64,000 nucleotides of DNA from Trichoplax sp. H2 (Eukaryota > Placozoa > Uniplacotomia > Trichoplacea). A program made the position numbers and the translations under genes. The notes below the pieces were generated by a model. The model was not told the origin of the DNA. It was given only the letters and a program-made list of their open reading frames with translations, and made no database searches. The stretch covers positions 62,001 through 126,000 of the forward strand of contig NOWV01000143.1 in NCBI GenBank assembly GCA_003344405.1, in the 5' to 3' direction. Shown here piece after piece: positions 25,058 to 39,000 of this stretch (its first letter is position 1; each line of letters opens with the position of its first letter).

Positions 25058-25740
25058 AAATAATATTATTTCTATTATCGTCTCTAATTTTATCTATTGA
25101 ACAATGTTGTAACCAAGCAATTGTTAAAATGTTAAAATTTCCTTCATAATTTAGTAGCATAATCTATTGCTTCATCTTATATACTGTAATTGCTAACGCT
25201 ACGGATCATTTCATGTATGAGATTGCAACAGCGAAACTTAGTACTTTTATCATGTATCGGTTTCATCGGGCTTCAAGCTTCATTTTACTGTGATTTGCCA
25301 AATAAAGTTAGCTGGATATAATAATAAATCTAGAAAGTTCTTAAAGAGAGTGGTGTCTCAATCTTTAACGATACCAATATGTCGATGGACAACCTTGTCA
25401 CCAATCAAGCCAAAGTGTTTGCTTACATTGCTTAGAAGTCTTTAAAATCAATATTAGGAAGTTATTCTTAAATACGAGTATTTTATTTATTTATAATGAA
25501 TGTCAATCCGATATAAAACTGCCTAAGATAATATGAAGAATATAAATTGGCTTACAATATGTACAAAAGCCAATTTGATATTGATGTAGGTTATCATTGA
25601 TCGCTAAGCACAATTTTATGGATATAGATTGCACTGAAATAGATTATTAATCATCACTAGGCGACAAAGACATCTTTGCAACGATTATCATCTCAGATAC
25701 AATACGATTGTGTGCTGCAAAGTCATAGTGTACAAAAATA
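25058..25740. other. convergent intergenic region, PGK / PWP2
   Basis: This holds the 3' ends of two facing genes. An AATAAA at about 25300 is a possible PGK polyadenylation signal. An open frame at 25676-25921 (+) is the shadow of the last PWP2 exon. Nothing else is seen. Confidence 0.45.
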
Positions 25741-28700
25741 TCATTCATCCACGTCCATTAGCATTAGCTCCTCATTATCATCATCTTCAGTCAATGATGT
25801 CCGTTGTTTAAGCTCTCCTAACGTTAATATATATTCTAACGTGGATCTATTACTATTGCACCTATATAAAAAATATAAGCAGCTTAATTACCTAAAAAAT
25901 GTCAGAACGGTGCTTACGTAAATTCATGTACGTAGAAGTATCACATCTTACAATTTTGATAGATCATTTTTCTTGTCCTTAATACTCTTTTGTAGTGAAA
26001 TCAAAATTGGCATAATATCTCCCGATTTCTGTTTCAGAGCAGTACCGTGATGCATTAACAATCGATTAGACCAGATGAGATAGAATTCTAGGTGACGTGA
26101 TGTTTCTAACTCGAACGCAACAAATTGAAGAATTTTTTCTACGTAGACCAATGGTAAGTACTGGCAAACCAAATCAACTAAGTAGGCAAATAATACAGTA
26201 TTTTTGCTTGTAACACTTTCCATCATAATCATACGATCTTATCAGACGTTATAACAGTACTTACTGCTGTCAGGCTTGATATTTTCAATAATTTCACGAA
26301 TGATAGCAACTTCATTTAATCTGAAAGCTAACATTACCGAAGCAAGATAATTGCCATCTTGCAAATTCTGTCGAATAGTTTCAGGGGTAACATCGATACT
26401 TAAATCATACGGGTCAAAGGTTAATGACGAATCCAGTGAATAAATCATCAGACCTTCGGTTGTTGCAGCAGCAAATGAATGGCCTAAATATAAATATAAA
26501 TTATGAGCATATTACGCATAAAAGGCAGATTTAGCTATTAAAAAATAGTCGTAGCGTCATACCAGATGGGCTAAACTGTAAACTTTTCACTCGTATTTCA
26601 GGTCTTACTTTTCTGGAACTCATATCACCTATATAAATCAAATTGCACCGAAATAGTACTTACATACTACTGATTACATGATAAAACATTATCAAGTATT
26701 AATACAACCTTTAGTGACACCAGGTAATGTAATGTCTTCCTTATCACTATCATCACTTAAATCTAGCTGATCTAATGGTCCTGCCTCTGTCATCAAACGG
26801 CTATTCAAAAATTCCTACAGTATACAAAGTAAGATTTTATTCCTCTTTCACATCTTCAACAACATTGTCATAGACGTGTTGATACAAATGACAAATAACC
26901 TGAATACCATCCAAAGATAGATTACGTGATACTTCGAAAGCTTTCAACAAAACCTAACAGATGGCCAGTTATGAACAAAATTTTGAAATTTTTCGTTGTA
27001 CTATATATACAAAATGTGTAGAAATCGGAGAATTTATGCGTACCTGTTGGTTAATATTATAAATACAAATACGCTTCGATCTACCACCTGCTAGGACATA
27101 TTCACCATCCGCAGAATAGCAAAGACAATTAAAGCATCTACATGCGTATATTTTCAAATAATAAATCATCGTTAAATCGTTGTTTTAAAATAGTATTCAA
27201 CTTTTATATTACTACTCAAATAATTGTCAAACTAACTTTCCTTCCGCTGACTTCTTAGCTGTTATAATATCCTGTGAACTTCTACCTCCACCTAAGTCCG
27301 CTTTGGCATCGATTGATCGGGTTTGCATTGCATCTATACTATTCCAAAATGATAATTCGCCATTATATGTCGCCACTGCTAATTCTTTACCACTGGGGCT
27401 GAAGATTGTAAAAGTTGCTAAAATAATAAATTATTGAAACATAGAATTTAGAAAAGAATATCACACGCTATCCCTATTAACATTATTATTATTACCGATC
27501 GAATTGAACTGTAAACATTCCACAGCAGTATTTTTCTCGTATATTTTCCATAATCGAACGGTCATATCCCAAGAAGAAGAGGCTAGTAATGTGACATCTT
27601 TACTAAATGTTAAGGACGAAACTGGGCCTTCGTGACCTTTTAAAATCTATTTCAAGGCAAAGCAATGCGAAATTTTTTTTACTTCAATAAATTTATCTTT
27701 TTATAAGAAGCAAAAGCTGATATTTGTGGTCACAATAATCATCTAAACAGCTGTTGCAATGAGCAAATCATACCTCCAATAGTTTACCAGTCTGCATTGA
27801 CCATACGTAAATATCAAAATGATTATGCGAGCCAGCAGCTATAATTTCATCACCATCTAAGCCAAGACATGAAAATTGAGTTGGAAATGGCGAAACAAAT
27901 GTTCTAAAGTTTCGGTAGCTGTACCATCAAAAAGGTTGTCAATTTTCAGTCTATCAAACAAATATTGCCGTGATGTAGTTTCCAACAGTTAATAAAAGTA
28001 TTGTCTTACCGTATCAAGTCGAATGCTCGTACCGTTCCATCTAAAGAAGCTGAAACAACTACTTGACCATTGGACTTGAATGCAAGTCCAGTTATGCTTG
28101 AATTATGTTCGCTAAAGGTAACAAAGCAGAATCCAGAAGATGTATTCCATAATTTGACCTGAAAATCATATGCAGATATTTCATATGGCAAGTCTATAAG
28201 GTATGCAGATAAAAATAAATATACATAACCATGATTTACCTTGCCATCATCTCCTCCTGTAGCAATTATCTGTCCATCCGGAGAATAAGATAATACATTC
28301 ATATCATAGTAATGGCCTTGTTGCTTTAAAATATATGTCTGACTTTGCCATTCCCATACTAATAGCTGTCCCATTCCAGCACAACCAAACCCCAACCATT
28401 CTCCAGTTTCATTAATAGCAACAGTAGTAATTTTCTGTTGAGATATGCTGTCAATTGGATGTAAAATTTATAACTTTACTGTATAATTTATTAATACTAG
28501 AACTTTTAATGATAATATAATAGCACCGTAAGAGTTACCTCAAGGAGTGAATAAGATTGAAGTCAGGGACTTCATAGAGAGTAAATACTCCGGTATTAAA
28601 GCCAACGATTAGCATATTGTCTCTCTTATGTAAAGTAGCACATGTTACTTCGGCACGATCTTGATTGAAGTAATGCCTATGTTGGATTATGATATGACAC

Positions 28701-30552
28701 ATAGTAATTTCATTACTGTTAAGATCAAACGTATAAGTATTCCGTTTACGCGTATATATAGCAAAATACTTCCGAAGGTAATGCATAAATAACGAACTTT
28801 GCATTTTTTGTCCATTTATATAAGCCTCTTTTAGGTTTCTTTTTCCTACTGTCTGTATCTTCTGAATTAGGGGGTGCACCATCTGCAATATCACTTGCAG
28901 CCATTATAACTGAATGCCAAATGAATAAGGCACCGTCTTTGCTCACAGTATAGATCTACAATACGGTGGTATCATTAGAAAATTATTACCCATAAGGTTT
29001 ATTATAAGTTAAAAATTAAAATTTATAAATGAATATTAAAAAGCGTACATTTAAGCTTTTCTCAGTGAAACAGCTCAATACTATCGCACTTTTATGCCCC
29101 GGTAGCGTCACTGGTGCAAAATCTTCCATTGGATTAGTTGAATATACGCGCGAAGTCATATCTTCCGATCCAATAACGAAAAATCTATATAAGGCATTAA
29201 GTGTTTAAAAATGAATTATTTTTCAAATGCACAAGCTTCATTAAATCAACTTGTCGAGAGAACCCCATGGTACATACAAATAATATTAATAATTATTATA
29301 ATTTAGGTCTTCTACTCTAATAAATTAAAAATCAATTATAATTCTTATTAGTTGGAAACCTTGAATCCCAGCTCCAGTCGATGCACAGAGTGTTATCGTA
29401 ATGTCCTGTATAAGTTCGATGGCGAATTAATGGCTGAAATTTTTTCTCATCGTGTGCTGGAGCTAACCAAACTTCTACATGTTTTTGATGTGTTACAGCA
29501 ATATATCTAGCAATTATTAATGCAATCAAGCGGTTAAATATAAGTACTTTCAATGCAGCAGATACATCGAAATTACAGTATACAAGAAGACTAACTTCCC
29601 ATCTGGACTGAATTTGATATCGTAGACTTTAGATTTAAAGTTGAATCTGTGAAATACAGTCTTGGTTTGCATATTAGCCAGTAGGGCCTTTCCATCTATT
29701 TTTGACAATTATACAAACAACATGAGCTCAAGATATTTACCGTATACAAGAACACACCTCGATCATCGTCATTCATAGTTACTCTGATTACAATTTATCA
29801 AGATTAATATAAACAACAATTGAACATCCAAGAATTAACACAGACTCAAATGAATCGACTTATTCGATAAGTAATAACTACCTTGATCCACCGTTATTAT
29901 TAGTAAACCGTTTGGAGATAAAGCAATTCTTGAAATATTTTTGACATTTTCGAATGGCAAAGTCTGCGATTTATGACTGCAAAACGAAATAAAACATTGA
30001 TAGAATGTGTTCTAACGTACGTATAATCCTCCTTGTACAATAAAAACGTAACAACGAGGATCATTCCATTCAGGTGATGTCAATGCAGACTTACTTCTTA
30101 AGATCAAAAATGGTAATCCTATTTCCAACTGGACTCAACAGGCATTCGTTAGGCGTGAAAAGGATATTGCCACGCTTATAAACAGTTCCGCAAAGGTTGG
30201 AAAACTAACCATGAATAAGAAGAAGATATTAGTTGCAAGCCTAGTAGATAGAGGTACAGTACACGCATCATGGACGTTGATGGTTAAATCTTGTCAATCG
30301 ATCTAACCTGTACTCTAATTGTATGCTGCAGCTCAATTCTATCATTACCTATTCTTTTATAATCGAAAACTAATTGCTATCACCAATACTAGATATTGCA
30401 ATACTTTTGCTAGACAGCAGTCAATAATATCATGGATGTACAGCAAAATTGCCAATCCAATCATTGCCTCCATTACTGCAACGTGTATTTCGTTGATATA
30501 AGTGTACATTTCAGATACTCTACAATCAAATTACCTTATAAGAAAACTTCAT
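25741..30552 (-). CDS. PWP2: PWP2 homologue, WD40 component of the U3 snoRNP / SSU processome
   Basis: The gene has many exons. I fixed the ends: exon 1 is 30552-30535, encoding only MKFSYK; exon 2 is 30204-30095 (FSNLCGTVYKRGN..., SPVGNRITIFDLK). The last exons are 26177-25952 and 25861-25741. Between them lie repeated WD40 blades: a CIDWSWDSR segment near 29370, TCATLHKRDNMLIVGFNTGV near 28600, FGCAGMGQLLVWEWQSQTY near 28340, YSPDGQIIATGGDDGKV near 28270, and SASLDGTVRAFDLIR near 28030. CYSADGEYVLAGGRSKR is near 27080. The C-terminal helical PWP2 domain shows LRLNEVAIIREIIENI, LVYVEKILQFVA and TSRHLEFYLIWSNRLL, and an acidic tail ends DVDE. This order matches human PWP2 (919 aa). PWP2 works in early 18S rRNA processing in the nucleolus. 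Internal exon ends were not all resolved, so the exact length is not given. The open frame at 30319-30501 (+) lies in intron 1. Confidence 0.94.
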
Positions 30553-31565
30553 CTTGAAAATTGATCATGGATATTAGCAATCTGACATTCAAAGAGAGCC
30601 TGGCAATGGTATAATATACTGCAAATTAAGAGAATCGGCCTTTCAATATAGTTTAATTTCATAATATGGAGAGTTAGCACGCATGCTACTCTGCGATGCA
30701 GCCTCTAGCTGAGCTTTGCAGAATGCTCAGCTTCCAAGGCTACAGTACATAGTAGCGAGATGAACTGCTTAGCCTAGAAAGAATGAGCCGAATATGTCAT
30801 TTATATGAATCGAGTAGCCATGTTTACGATATATCCCTATAACAGTACATTATACATCATGTTTACGACATAGGATAGCAAAACGACCACTTTCCTGTAA
30901 CTGAAAAATACCAAGTTATACAATTTCTATTATTTCTACGATAAGTATCATACAGTACCCTGAAAGTACTTGATTGTACAGAAGTAAAAATAATGTCGCC
31001 CAATGTACTGTAAGAAGCACTGAACGAATATGCTAGTGACATTCCTTTAGCGAGCGCGAATGGTGTCACATTTCGCATTGTATACTGTATTCCACGTATT
31101 GCTAATGAATGTGACTAAATACTGGGTTGTAATACGAATCGCTAGCATAAGTAATGTCACTATATCTTGCTCAAAGTACCTCCTACAGTACAAATTGAAT
31201 CCCACCGGTGACATCATTTTTGTTCAAGACCGTACGGTACTATACCATCGTCAACGCAAGCGTAGAAGCCAACCAAGGATGTATCCATGGAAACGTGATA
31301 CCAATAAAACGATCAATTATTCTGGTTTACATACGATTTTAATGCAGTAGATCGAGTTTGATACAAGTTTGCAGACTGCAGGAGTCAATTTTAATACATA
31401 CAGTACGTTATCATCACAATATTGCTGATTTCCAAGTGCTGTTTAGCATCAAGCTTATTTGAGCATTACTGCCCATATTACTGTTCAATCTTTCAGCGGA
31501 CAAGTTGCATTTTTAACTTGCTTATTCTAGGACACCTTCGTATAGTAGTTAATTAATATTATAAC
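30553..31565. promoter_or_regulatory. divergent intergenic region, PWP2 / DNAL1
   Basis: About 1 kb separates the two outward-facing start codons, so it should contain both promoters. I see scattered GTAC palindromes (for example near 31170) but no clear TATA box or other recognisable element. The 96-codon frame at 31060-31350 and the 71-codon frame at 30863-31078 have no recognisable product. Confidence 0.4.
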
Positions 31566-32485
31566 ATGTCGAAAGGAATTAACGTTCGAGATGCATTATC
31601 AAGATGGGAAGAGCGAACTGGTAAGAAAGCTGCGGACGAAAAAAAGATCAAAATATGCGGGATGTTACCTTTGATAGAAAAAATGGATGCTTCCTTATCC
31701 ATGTTGGTCAATTGTGAACAATTATCCCTCTCTTCTAATTCTATTGAAAAAATTGCTAATTTGAATGGATTAAAGAATTTAAAGGTTCTATCTTTGGGTC
31801 GTAATAATATCAAGAGCTTGAATGGAGTGGTAAGATGATTAGTATCAAGTTGTTGAATAGTATACTTAATCAGTCTACAGTTACACATTAATGTAGCATA
31901 ACCTTTTTATGCATTTAATGATGAGCGATCGTGCAGTGGAAAAATCATTACTGTAGATACCCAAATACTTATTTTAAAATACACCGCATTAATACAGAAC
32001 AATGTGCTATCGATACTTCTAAACTACTAAAAATGTATCATATTCTAAAAAACGTATACCAAACACGTCAGACTAGCTTCACCTGTTTATCATTAGATAC
32101 TTTACTCTGATTAAAATTTTCTTCAGCAATTGGCATAATTTTGATTTTATATTATATTATATAGGAAGTATTAGGCGATACTTTGGAGCAACTCTGGATT
32201 TCTTATAACAACATTGAAAAGTTGAAAGGTGTCGATCATCTTAAAAAGTTGAAAGTTTTATACATGTCCAATAATAGGGTTAAAGATTGGGCCGAATTTC
32301 AAAAATTAGCTGAGGTAGCGCAGTTGGAAGACCTACTACTTGTTAACAATCCAATAGAAGAAAAGCACTCCAATGATGGAGACTGGAGAGATCAAGTTAG
32401 CAGGCGCTTACCAAAGCTTAAAAAACTAGACGGTGTCCCAATAGTTAAGCAAGAAGAAGACGATGAAGAAAATGCTGAAGATTAA
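31566..32485 (+). CDS. DNAL1: axonemal dynein light chain 1 (LRR protein), 2 exons, 194 aa
   Basis: Exons 31566-31829 and 32165-32485 join at a codon boundary to 195 codons with TAA; human DNAL1 is 190 aa. The start [19 protein letters not shown] matches the family N-terminus. Leucine-rich repeats follow: [67 protein letters not shown] and [16 protein letters not shown]. The capping region [14 protein letters not shown] and an acidic tail ([10 protein letters not shown]) complete it. In cilia this light chain binds the motor domain of an outer-arm dynein heavy chain and tethers it to the microtubule. Its presence shows an organism with motile cilia. The minus-strand frame at 31559-31888 is a shadow. 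Confidence 0.97.
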
Positions 32486-33041
32486 TGACTAAAGAAACTA
32501 TTATTTTTTTTTGTACAGTTGCACTAATTAACTTTTGCTTGCTAAGATATTTCAATAGTTATCAATATCTAAAAATTCAAGAGTCTTTATTACTCTGTCG
32601 ATAAAGGTGCCTTTACAAATAGTGCATAAACTTGTAGAATCCCGGTTATTCAAATTGAAATATAAAAATCAAATCATAACGATTGTCGATGATACTTTTA
32701 CAAATTGCGGTTTGATTTTAAGTCTTAATTACTAAATTAAAATACGTTTATAATGCGATAGTGCTGTTATATCAGCCTTAGTTACCATTTTTAATTACGA
32801 TTAGCAAGTAAATTTCGTAAAATTATAGTAACAAGCAATGACAGTCATTATTTATCATATGAAAACATGTAAATTGCATATGCAGTTTTCTGTATAGTCT
32901 AAATAAAAATGTATCACAGACTCATGAATAAAATTACATACTGTACGCGCTACATATTGATGGTGCTTTTATTATTTGCAAAGCTATTCCGAAATTCATT
33001 TGCTATAATGGCATTTGAAACGATCTATTACAGCTGTAACA
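32486..33041. other. convergent intergenic region, DNAL1 / GCNA
   Basis: AT-rich 3' flanks of two facing genes. An AATAAA near 32900 could serve DNAL1. No other feature is seen. Confidence 0.4.
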
Positions 33042-36000
33042 TTACTTGCTTTGAGAGTATAATGAGCTTAACATTTTCATAATATCACCATGACTAGAAT
33101 TGGGATGTTTGGATCTCACAGCTGCAAAGTTTTCTTTCACAAACAAGGCGAAATTATTCGGTTTACCAGATTTCGACTTATTTGAACCGACGTTTCGAAC
33201 CATTTCTAAATGGCTTCAAGACAGTAGGAATAATTACATGAATTCATTCAAATCCTTAGATATAAATATTGTGAAGCAGAATTCCTTCAATTTGTGCGAC
33301 ATTGCAGCTATAACTTACCTAAGGCAATATGGGCAGGCATGGCTGGTTACGTTTATAGACTTTGAATGTCGATCGATTCTATATACATTAAAAAGATATA
33401 AACTAAATACTACTGTAAATGCTTATGCAACTTAAATTCGTATACACTAATTGCATCTTAGGCTTACTTATAGCTACATTCTAAATTTGTACATCTATAA
33501 GTATATTTCGCATGGATGTTGTAGCTGTGGCAGCGGCTGATTAAAGGAATATTAGGATAGATTTTATTTGCTTTATAGGCCCTACACAAATTTATAAAAA
33601 TTCTCCACATTATAAATAGATTTGTGTAATTGTTACGAAACTACGCTTAGATATATATACTCATTACTGACAATCTGCATTTAAATAGGTTTATTGGAAG
33701 TAATTGAATTATCAAATAAGTGTACTATGCTAATTCATTTCTACGAGTACACGAAATAACAGGTCTATAAATGGACTACACCAGCAATAGATAAAATATC
33801 TCTATGATTAAAATAAACACAAAGCAGCTAAACGTCTCTCTATCACTCAATTTGAAATCAAGCAAATTACTACTGTGCCGTACCAATACTTCCAGATTTT
33901 TCCATGCCCGTCTTTGCAACCGTTTACTACCCAAGTCGCAGCATGGCATAATTCATGAATTAGAGTATCACGAATTCGCTCTATAATAGCAAAGAATCAA
34001 ATGTGAAATTACCATTATACAAGATTATAAAATTAGAAAACCGTTACCAGTGGAATCGCAAACTTTCTCCGATAACTCTATCCTTGCGATTCTTGCATTT
34101 TCTCGACGCGTATAAATACAAAATCCGGCAGTTTTTGTCATTTTTTTATTCCACGTAATTTGAAAATCACTAGGTAACTGCAGAATAGAATAGAAACAAA
34201 AAATTTTACGTGACGGTAAAATTTCTAAAGGTTATTGTGATCCCTGAATGTGAGAACTAGCTGGCCGATGAACAGCTACGCGAGTCTACGCGTATTCCGA
34301 AAATGCAGTACTTTCATTACGAGTACGACAGCGTAGAAATTTTAAAATTTCTAGGTTAATACCTTGCTATCGAAGACGCGTCGATTATATTCTTCAAATA
34401 GCCCTTGTACAAGTATATCTCGATTACTTTTCAATTTTCGGACAGACCATGGGGTGTTTCTTTTTGCTGGTGTATCGATACTACATAAAACTGCACTAAG
34501 GGGATCAAAGTTGTACAAATCTTGTTCTTGGTTCGAATTCAAATTTTTTCGCTCTACTACAAGTTGACCTAGTAAGACGATGACATACGAGCGTTACCGT
34601 TTAGGAACAGATCGTTCACTGATTAATAGTGAAGATAAGTAGGACTTACCTGCTTTTTTAGAAGTAGAATTCCAAGGTTTATTTGAAGGAGTGAAACGCA
34701 CCACTGGTGTTGATGATAAGTGATCATCAACCTGCTTGGCATCTGATACAGTGCTAGAATCATTCTTGCTGTTGCAATCATCTACCACAAAATTACTTTC
34801 CTTTCGTAAGTCGTCATTACAAGATTGGACAAATGATTGTCTTTCATCGCTGTCAAGTGATCCGTCAGTGTTATCGCTAACAATAAAATCATTTAGGCTA
34901 CGAATGAAAAAGTTCAGAATTAGCTTATCGTAATTCCCTAGCGAAAGAGGCTACTAAATAGGTCTGATTCCGCCAAGTATTTCAAAAGTTAGTGAATAGC
35001 CCTTATTGATTATTTCGATATAATATATAGCAATAGCTATGATCCATTTTATATTTCACGTCAATACTCGCTAGGTATTTTAATTTATCTTAACCTATCT
35101 GAACTTTTATCGCTTAGCGATTTTCCCATCGTCGGGTTCCTGTGCTTACGTAAAACTAGAATTAAAATATTTTATTAGGTATAGATACATATAATGTTAT
35201 TTCAGGACAGCTATAAATACTTAATTAAGCTTAGTTAAAATGATTTGCTTCGAGTCTCATGCATTACATAATTCAAATTGGTCATCTTCGTCACTACTGT
35301 TACAGTCGCGTCTGCTAAAACGCTCGCAATGGATTTCATTTACTTCGTCAACCCTTGTAAATATATTAGAGTTTGACCATTAATCACTCGTAAGTACGAA
35401 TTATAGCTGCAGCATTACAGAGTTATATTTTCAAATGAATCAAATATTATAATAATCTACAAGGTAAGTATTTAGAGAAGTATGAAAGTTTATCATACCT
35501 GGAAGATTGATCGCTAAGATTTTCTAATAATGAAAACACGTTAGTATACGCATTTCTTTCAGATGATAAATAAAGTATTAGAGAAAAAAATTTTTTTATT
35601 CATACCAGAAGGCCTTGATTCATCAATAAAAGATCTATCTTCTCCACTACAAATGAAAAGGTTGTAAATTTTTAATGATTAGTTCATTAATACATTGCTA
35701 AGAACTTGCAAAACAATTTGGAGTACATTTAACAATAACGCAGGCTAGACTGTACCTATTCAAATTGGATTTATCCGTTGTATGATTCCTATTCCTGCTT
35801 ACATCTGCAAATTGAAATACACTTTTAGGGGTTATTTAAAACACAGAAATAAAACTGCCTATCTAAGCCTTAGTCAATATAGTTTGATGTTCATTAACAT
35901 GAGTTATCTTACCATCACCAGAATTACTACTTTCATCTTTTAGCATAGAAGCTTTGTCTTGATCATAAGCAGTTTTATTACTTTCAGTGCTATTCGAAAT

Positions 36001-39000
36001 ATAGAATTAACCCATAAATTTTGTAGTAGCTATAATATTACCCACGAATTTGAATCATTTCTAGTATAAACTGTTATTATTATTTCTATCAACGACAGTA
36101 TTGTATAAAACAATCAATGTTATATCTAATTAAGTCCTTAATACCTAGAAATCTCATATACTGAGGCACCTAGTAGAAAGTTTATAAATATTAGCATAGA
36201 GTAATAGCACATATTAGTATAACCATAAGAAATTCTTACGTGAGTTGCTAGCTTTTGAGTTAGAATTTAGCAAGTTATGCGAATTGTCGCCTTGATTATA
36301 GCAGATTGAACTGTAGCCATCACTTAAATTAATGCTTGATTCGTAGTCTAGCCTATACAGAGAAATCGAAGCTCTAAGTGTCAATATAGAATATAATCCA
36401 TTAAATTTCAGATGTTGCGAAGAACGCTAAGATTTAAAAATATAAGTTCATTCACTTTTATAGTTTTGCCATTACGGTAAATAGTAATAGCGGAAAATAC
36501 CTAAATTGAAGCTGTTTTCTCTTCATGATAGCACTAGTTAAAGCGTAGTTGGATGTTGATTCCATAGCTATGATCATAACATTGTCATGATAGTATTTGA
36601 AGATGGTAACGTCAAGATTTGGCATAAAGTATATTCTCGTATTCGATTTCATACCATTAAAATATTATACATACAATCATCTAAGTCTTGTTCATCATCG
36701 GCTTCTTCAGGATATTGATAATCTTTAGTATGGATATTTAGTCGTTCGTTAAATGAGCTGCGCCATGCAATATGATCAAAGACGTTAATTAATTAACCAG
36801 CAATAGTGTCAAGGTGCAAATGCTGATATTACGTTTTTTATACACCAATTCCGCTTAGATTAATTTTAATTGCAATAGCTTATTATTAAAGCAGTTTACT
36901 ATATTATTCAGCTTATATCGACCTTGCACATACTCAGAAGATGCGAATTGGTATTCAGATATCACAGAATGAATTGAGTCTGTATTCATAATTTTACCGT
37001 GCTTCAACAAATAGTGGATGCATGTTTCAGCAAAAGGGCAATTTGTGAAATTATTGACTAATAATATCTCGATTAGAAATACAATACATATTAAGCGGAC
37101 ACTGAAGACAGCTTTGTTATACTTCTCACTAATTTACTATGCAAAAGCTTATTCCGAATTTTTCAGGCAGATCTCAACTTAATAATAATTATAATTAGTG
37201 CAAATCAGAATCGGCTTACAAATATCATGACAAATTAAAATACTGCAACGATAAAGCTTAGCGCGAGGGTAACTGGAAGATAAATACTGATAGTCAAAGT
37301 ATATTAGTTCTGACAAGTACAGTACCTACTTCAACAACGGTTAAGTATAGATTCCGATTTAGTAAGCTACGAATTAACTAACTTACTTTTCTTTATTATT
37401 CTCAAAAGGTATGCTACGTAGCGAACTCTCTTGATTGCTGGTATTACCTAGGCTTCTAATATCATCTAATAAAAATAGTATAATCTTACAGTGACGAAAA
37501 TGACAAATTGAAATTGTGATTATTCATGATTATCGTATCGATCAAATACATTCTTCTATACTCTTACTACCATTTTCTAACTTTCTAGTATTTTCGTCTT
37601 CTACAACAGGATTAGATTTTTCGTAATCGTAGCTACAGTTATTTGAATTGTTTGATTTGGTTAACTTATTGCCTCTTAAAGCATCCTCGCTGTTTAATCC
37701 AGATTGATCGACGGCAGTAGCGTCAAAGAAAGTAGAATTTGCGGCAGATTCCACTAAGCTTTCCTTTACCGACGTGTTCTCTTTCATTATATCTTTGTTA
37801 TGGTGAGTAATTTTCTTTTCAACCTATCGATTTCAGTATAGGATTACTGTATTATAATGATTGTACGTACAGATAAACTTTATAGAAGTCTTGCCATGTA
37901 TAAGAGAAATTTTATAGTTGGCTAGTGATGTAAATAATTCACAGTATACATTTGTTACTATTCAATATACCTTTCACTTTTACTAAGAATATGTACTATC
38001 ATAATATCTAGTCAATCTAACACACGTATAGGATGAGAAGATAACGAACGTTAAAATAGTTTAAGTGATCACGACTAGGAGATTAAGAGAAGTTGCCAAT
38101 TAGCTGCATGGCTTAAAAGTAAACTCCACAGCACCGATATATGATATATTTTATCAACTCTACTTCTATGCATTATAATATTACAGTCATTACAATTACG
38201 AAATTCTATCACATTATTTTGCATATTTAAAGATAGCTGTGAGTGCATGCAACAAAATATCATTATTATAGTCAGAGTTGACATTTCAATAATGTGTTAT
38301 GCAATTTTGGCAATTGGTCATCAACACTGCTTTCGTCTAATGTACGATACAACTGCAGTTATTATAATCCATCCTATCACATTGCTTTCTATGTGCTTAG
38401 ATAATGACACCTTATATTCAAATATTATTATGCAATACTTTACAAATTAGGCATTTTATCAACATTACTTAATCAGTATCACTACTAAAATATATCCTCC
38501 CATTACAAGTAATCCTATCGTATTATTTTACATGTTTTAAAATAGCACATGTATGCACATTAAGATAGCGATGAATCCATGTTAAGATATTATCATTTAA
38601 TATAGTATTTTGCAATCCAGGTATTTATGGTAAGCATGGCTTAGGTATGATGTAGTGATGCAATACTTTTATAATAATGTTACGAGAGAGGCTTTAAATT
38701 ACTAGTAACCCCTATCGCATTTCTATACATGTTCACGTTAAGATAGCGATGAGTCCAAGTTAAAATACCATCGTTCCAATAATATCATTTGCAATTCAGG
38801 TATTTTATGGTCAACATGGCTTAAATATGATGTAGCGCTTTTATAATAATGTTACTAGAGAGAGATTTTAAATTACTAGTAATCCCTATCATATTTTTAA
38901 GTATGCTTAAGTTAAGATAGGGATGAGTCCTTCTTTAATATCATCATTTGATACTGTATTTTGCAATTCAGGTACTTTATAGTCAACATAGCTTAGGCAT

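Noticed and set aside
30319-30501. 60-codon plus-strand frame between PWP2 and DNAL1
   Set aside because: It lies within PWP2 intron 1 once the six-codon first exon is recognised and has no recognisable product.
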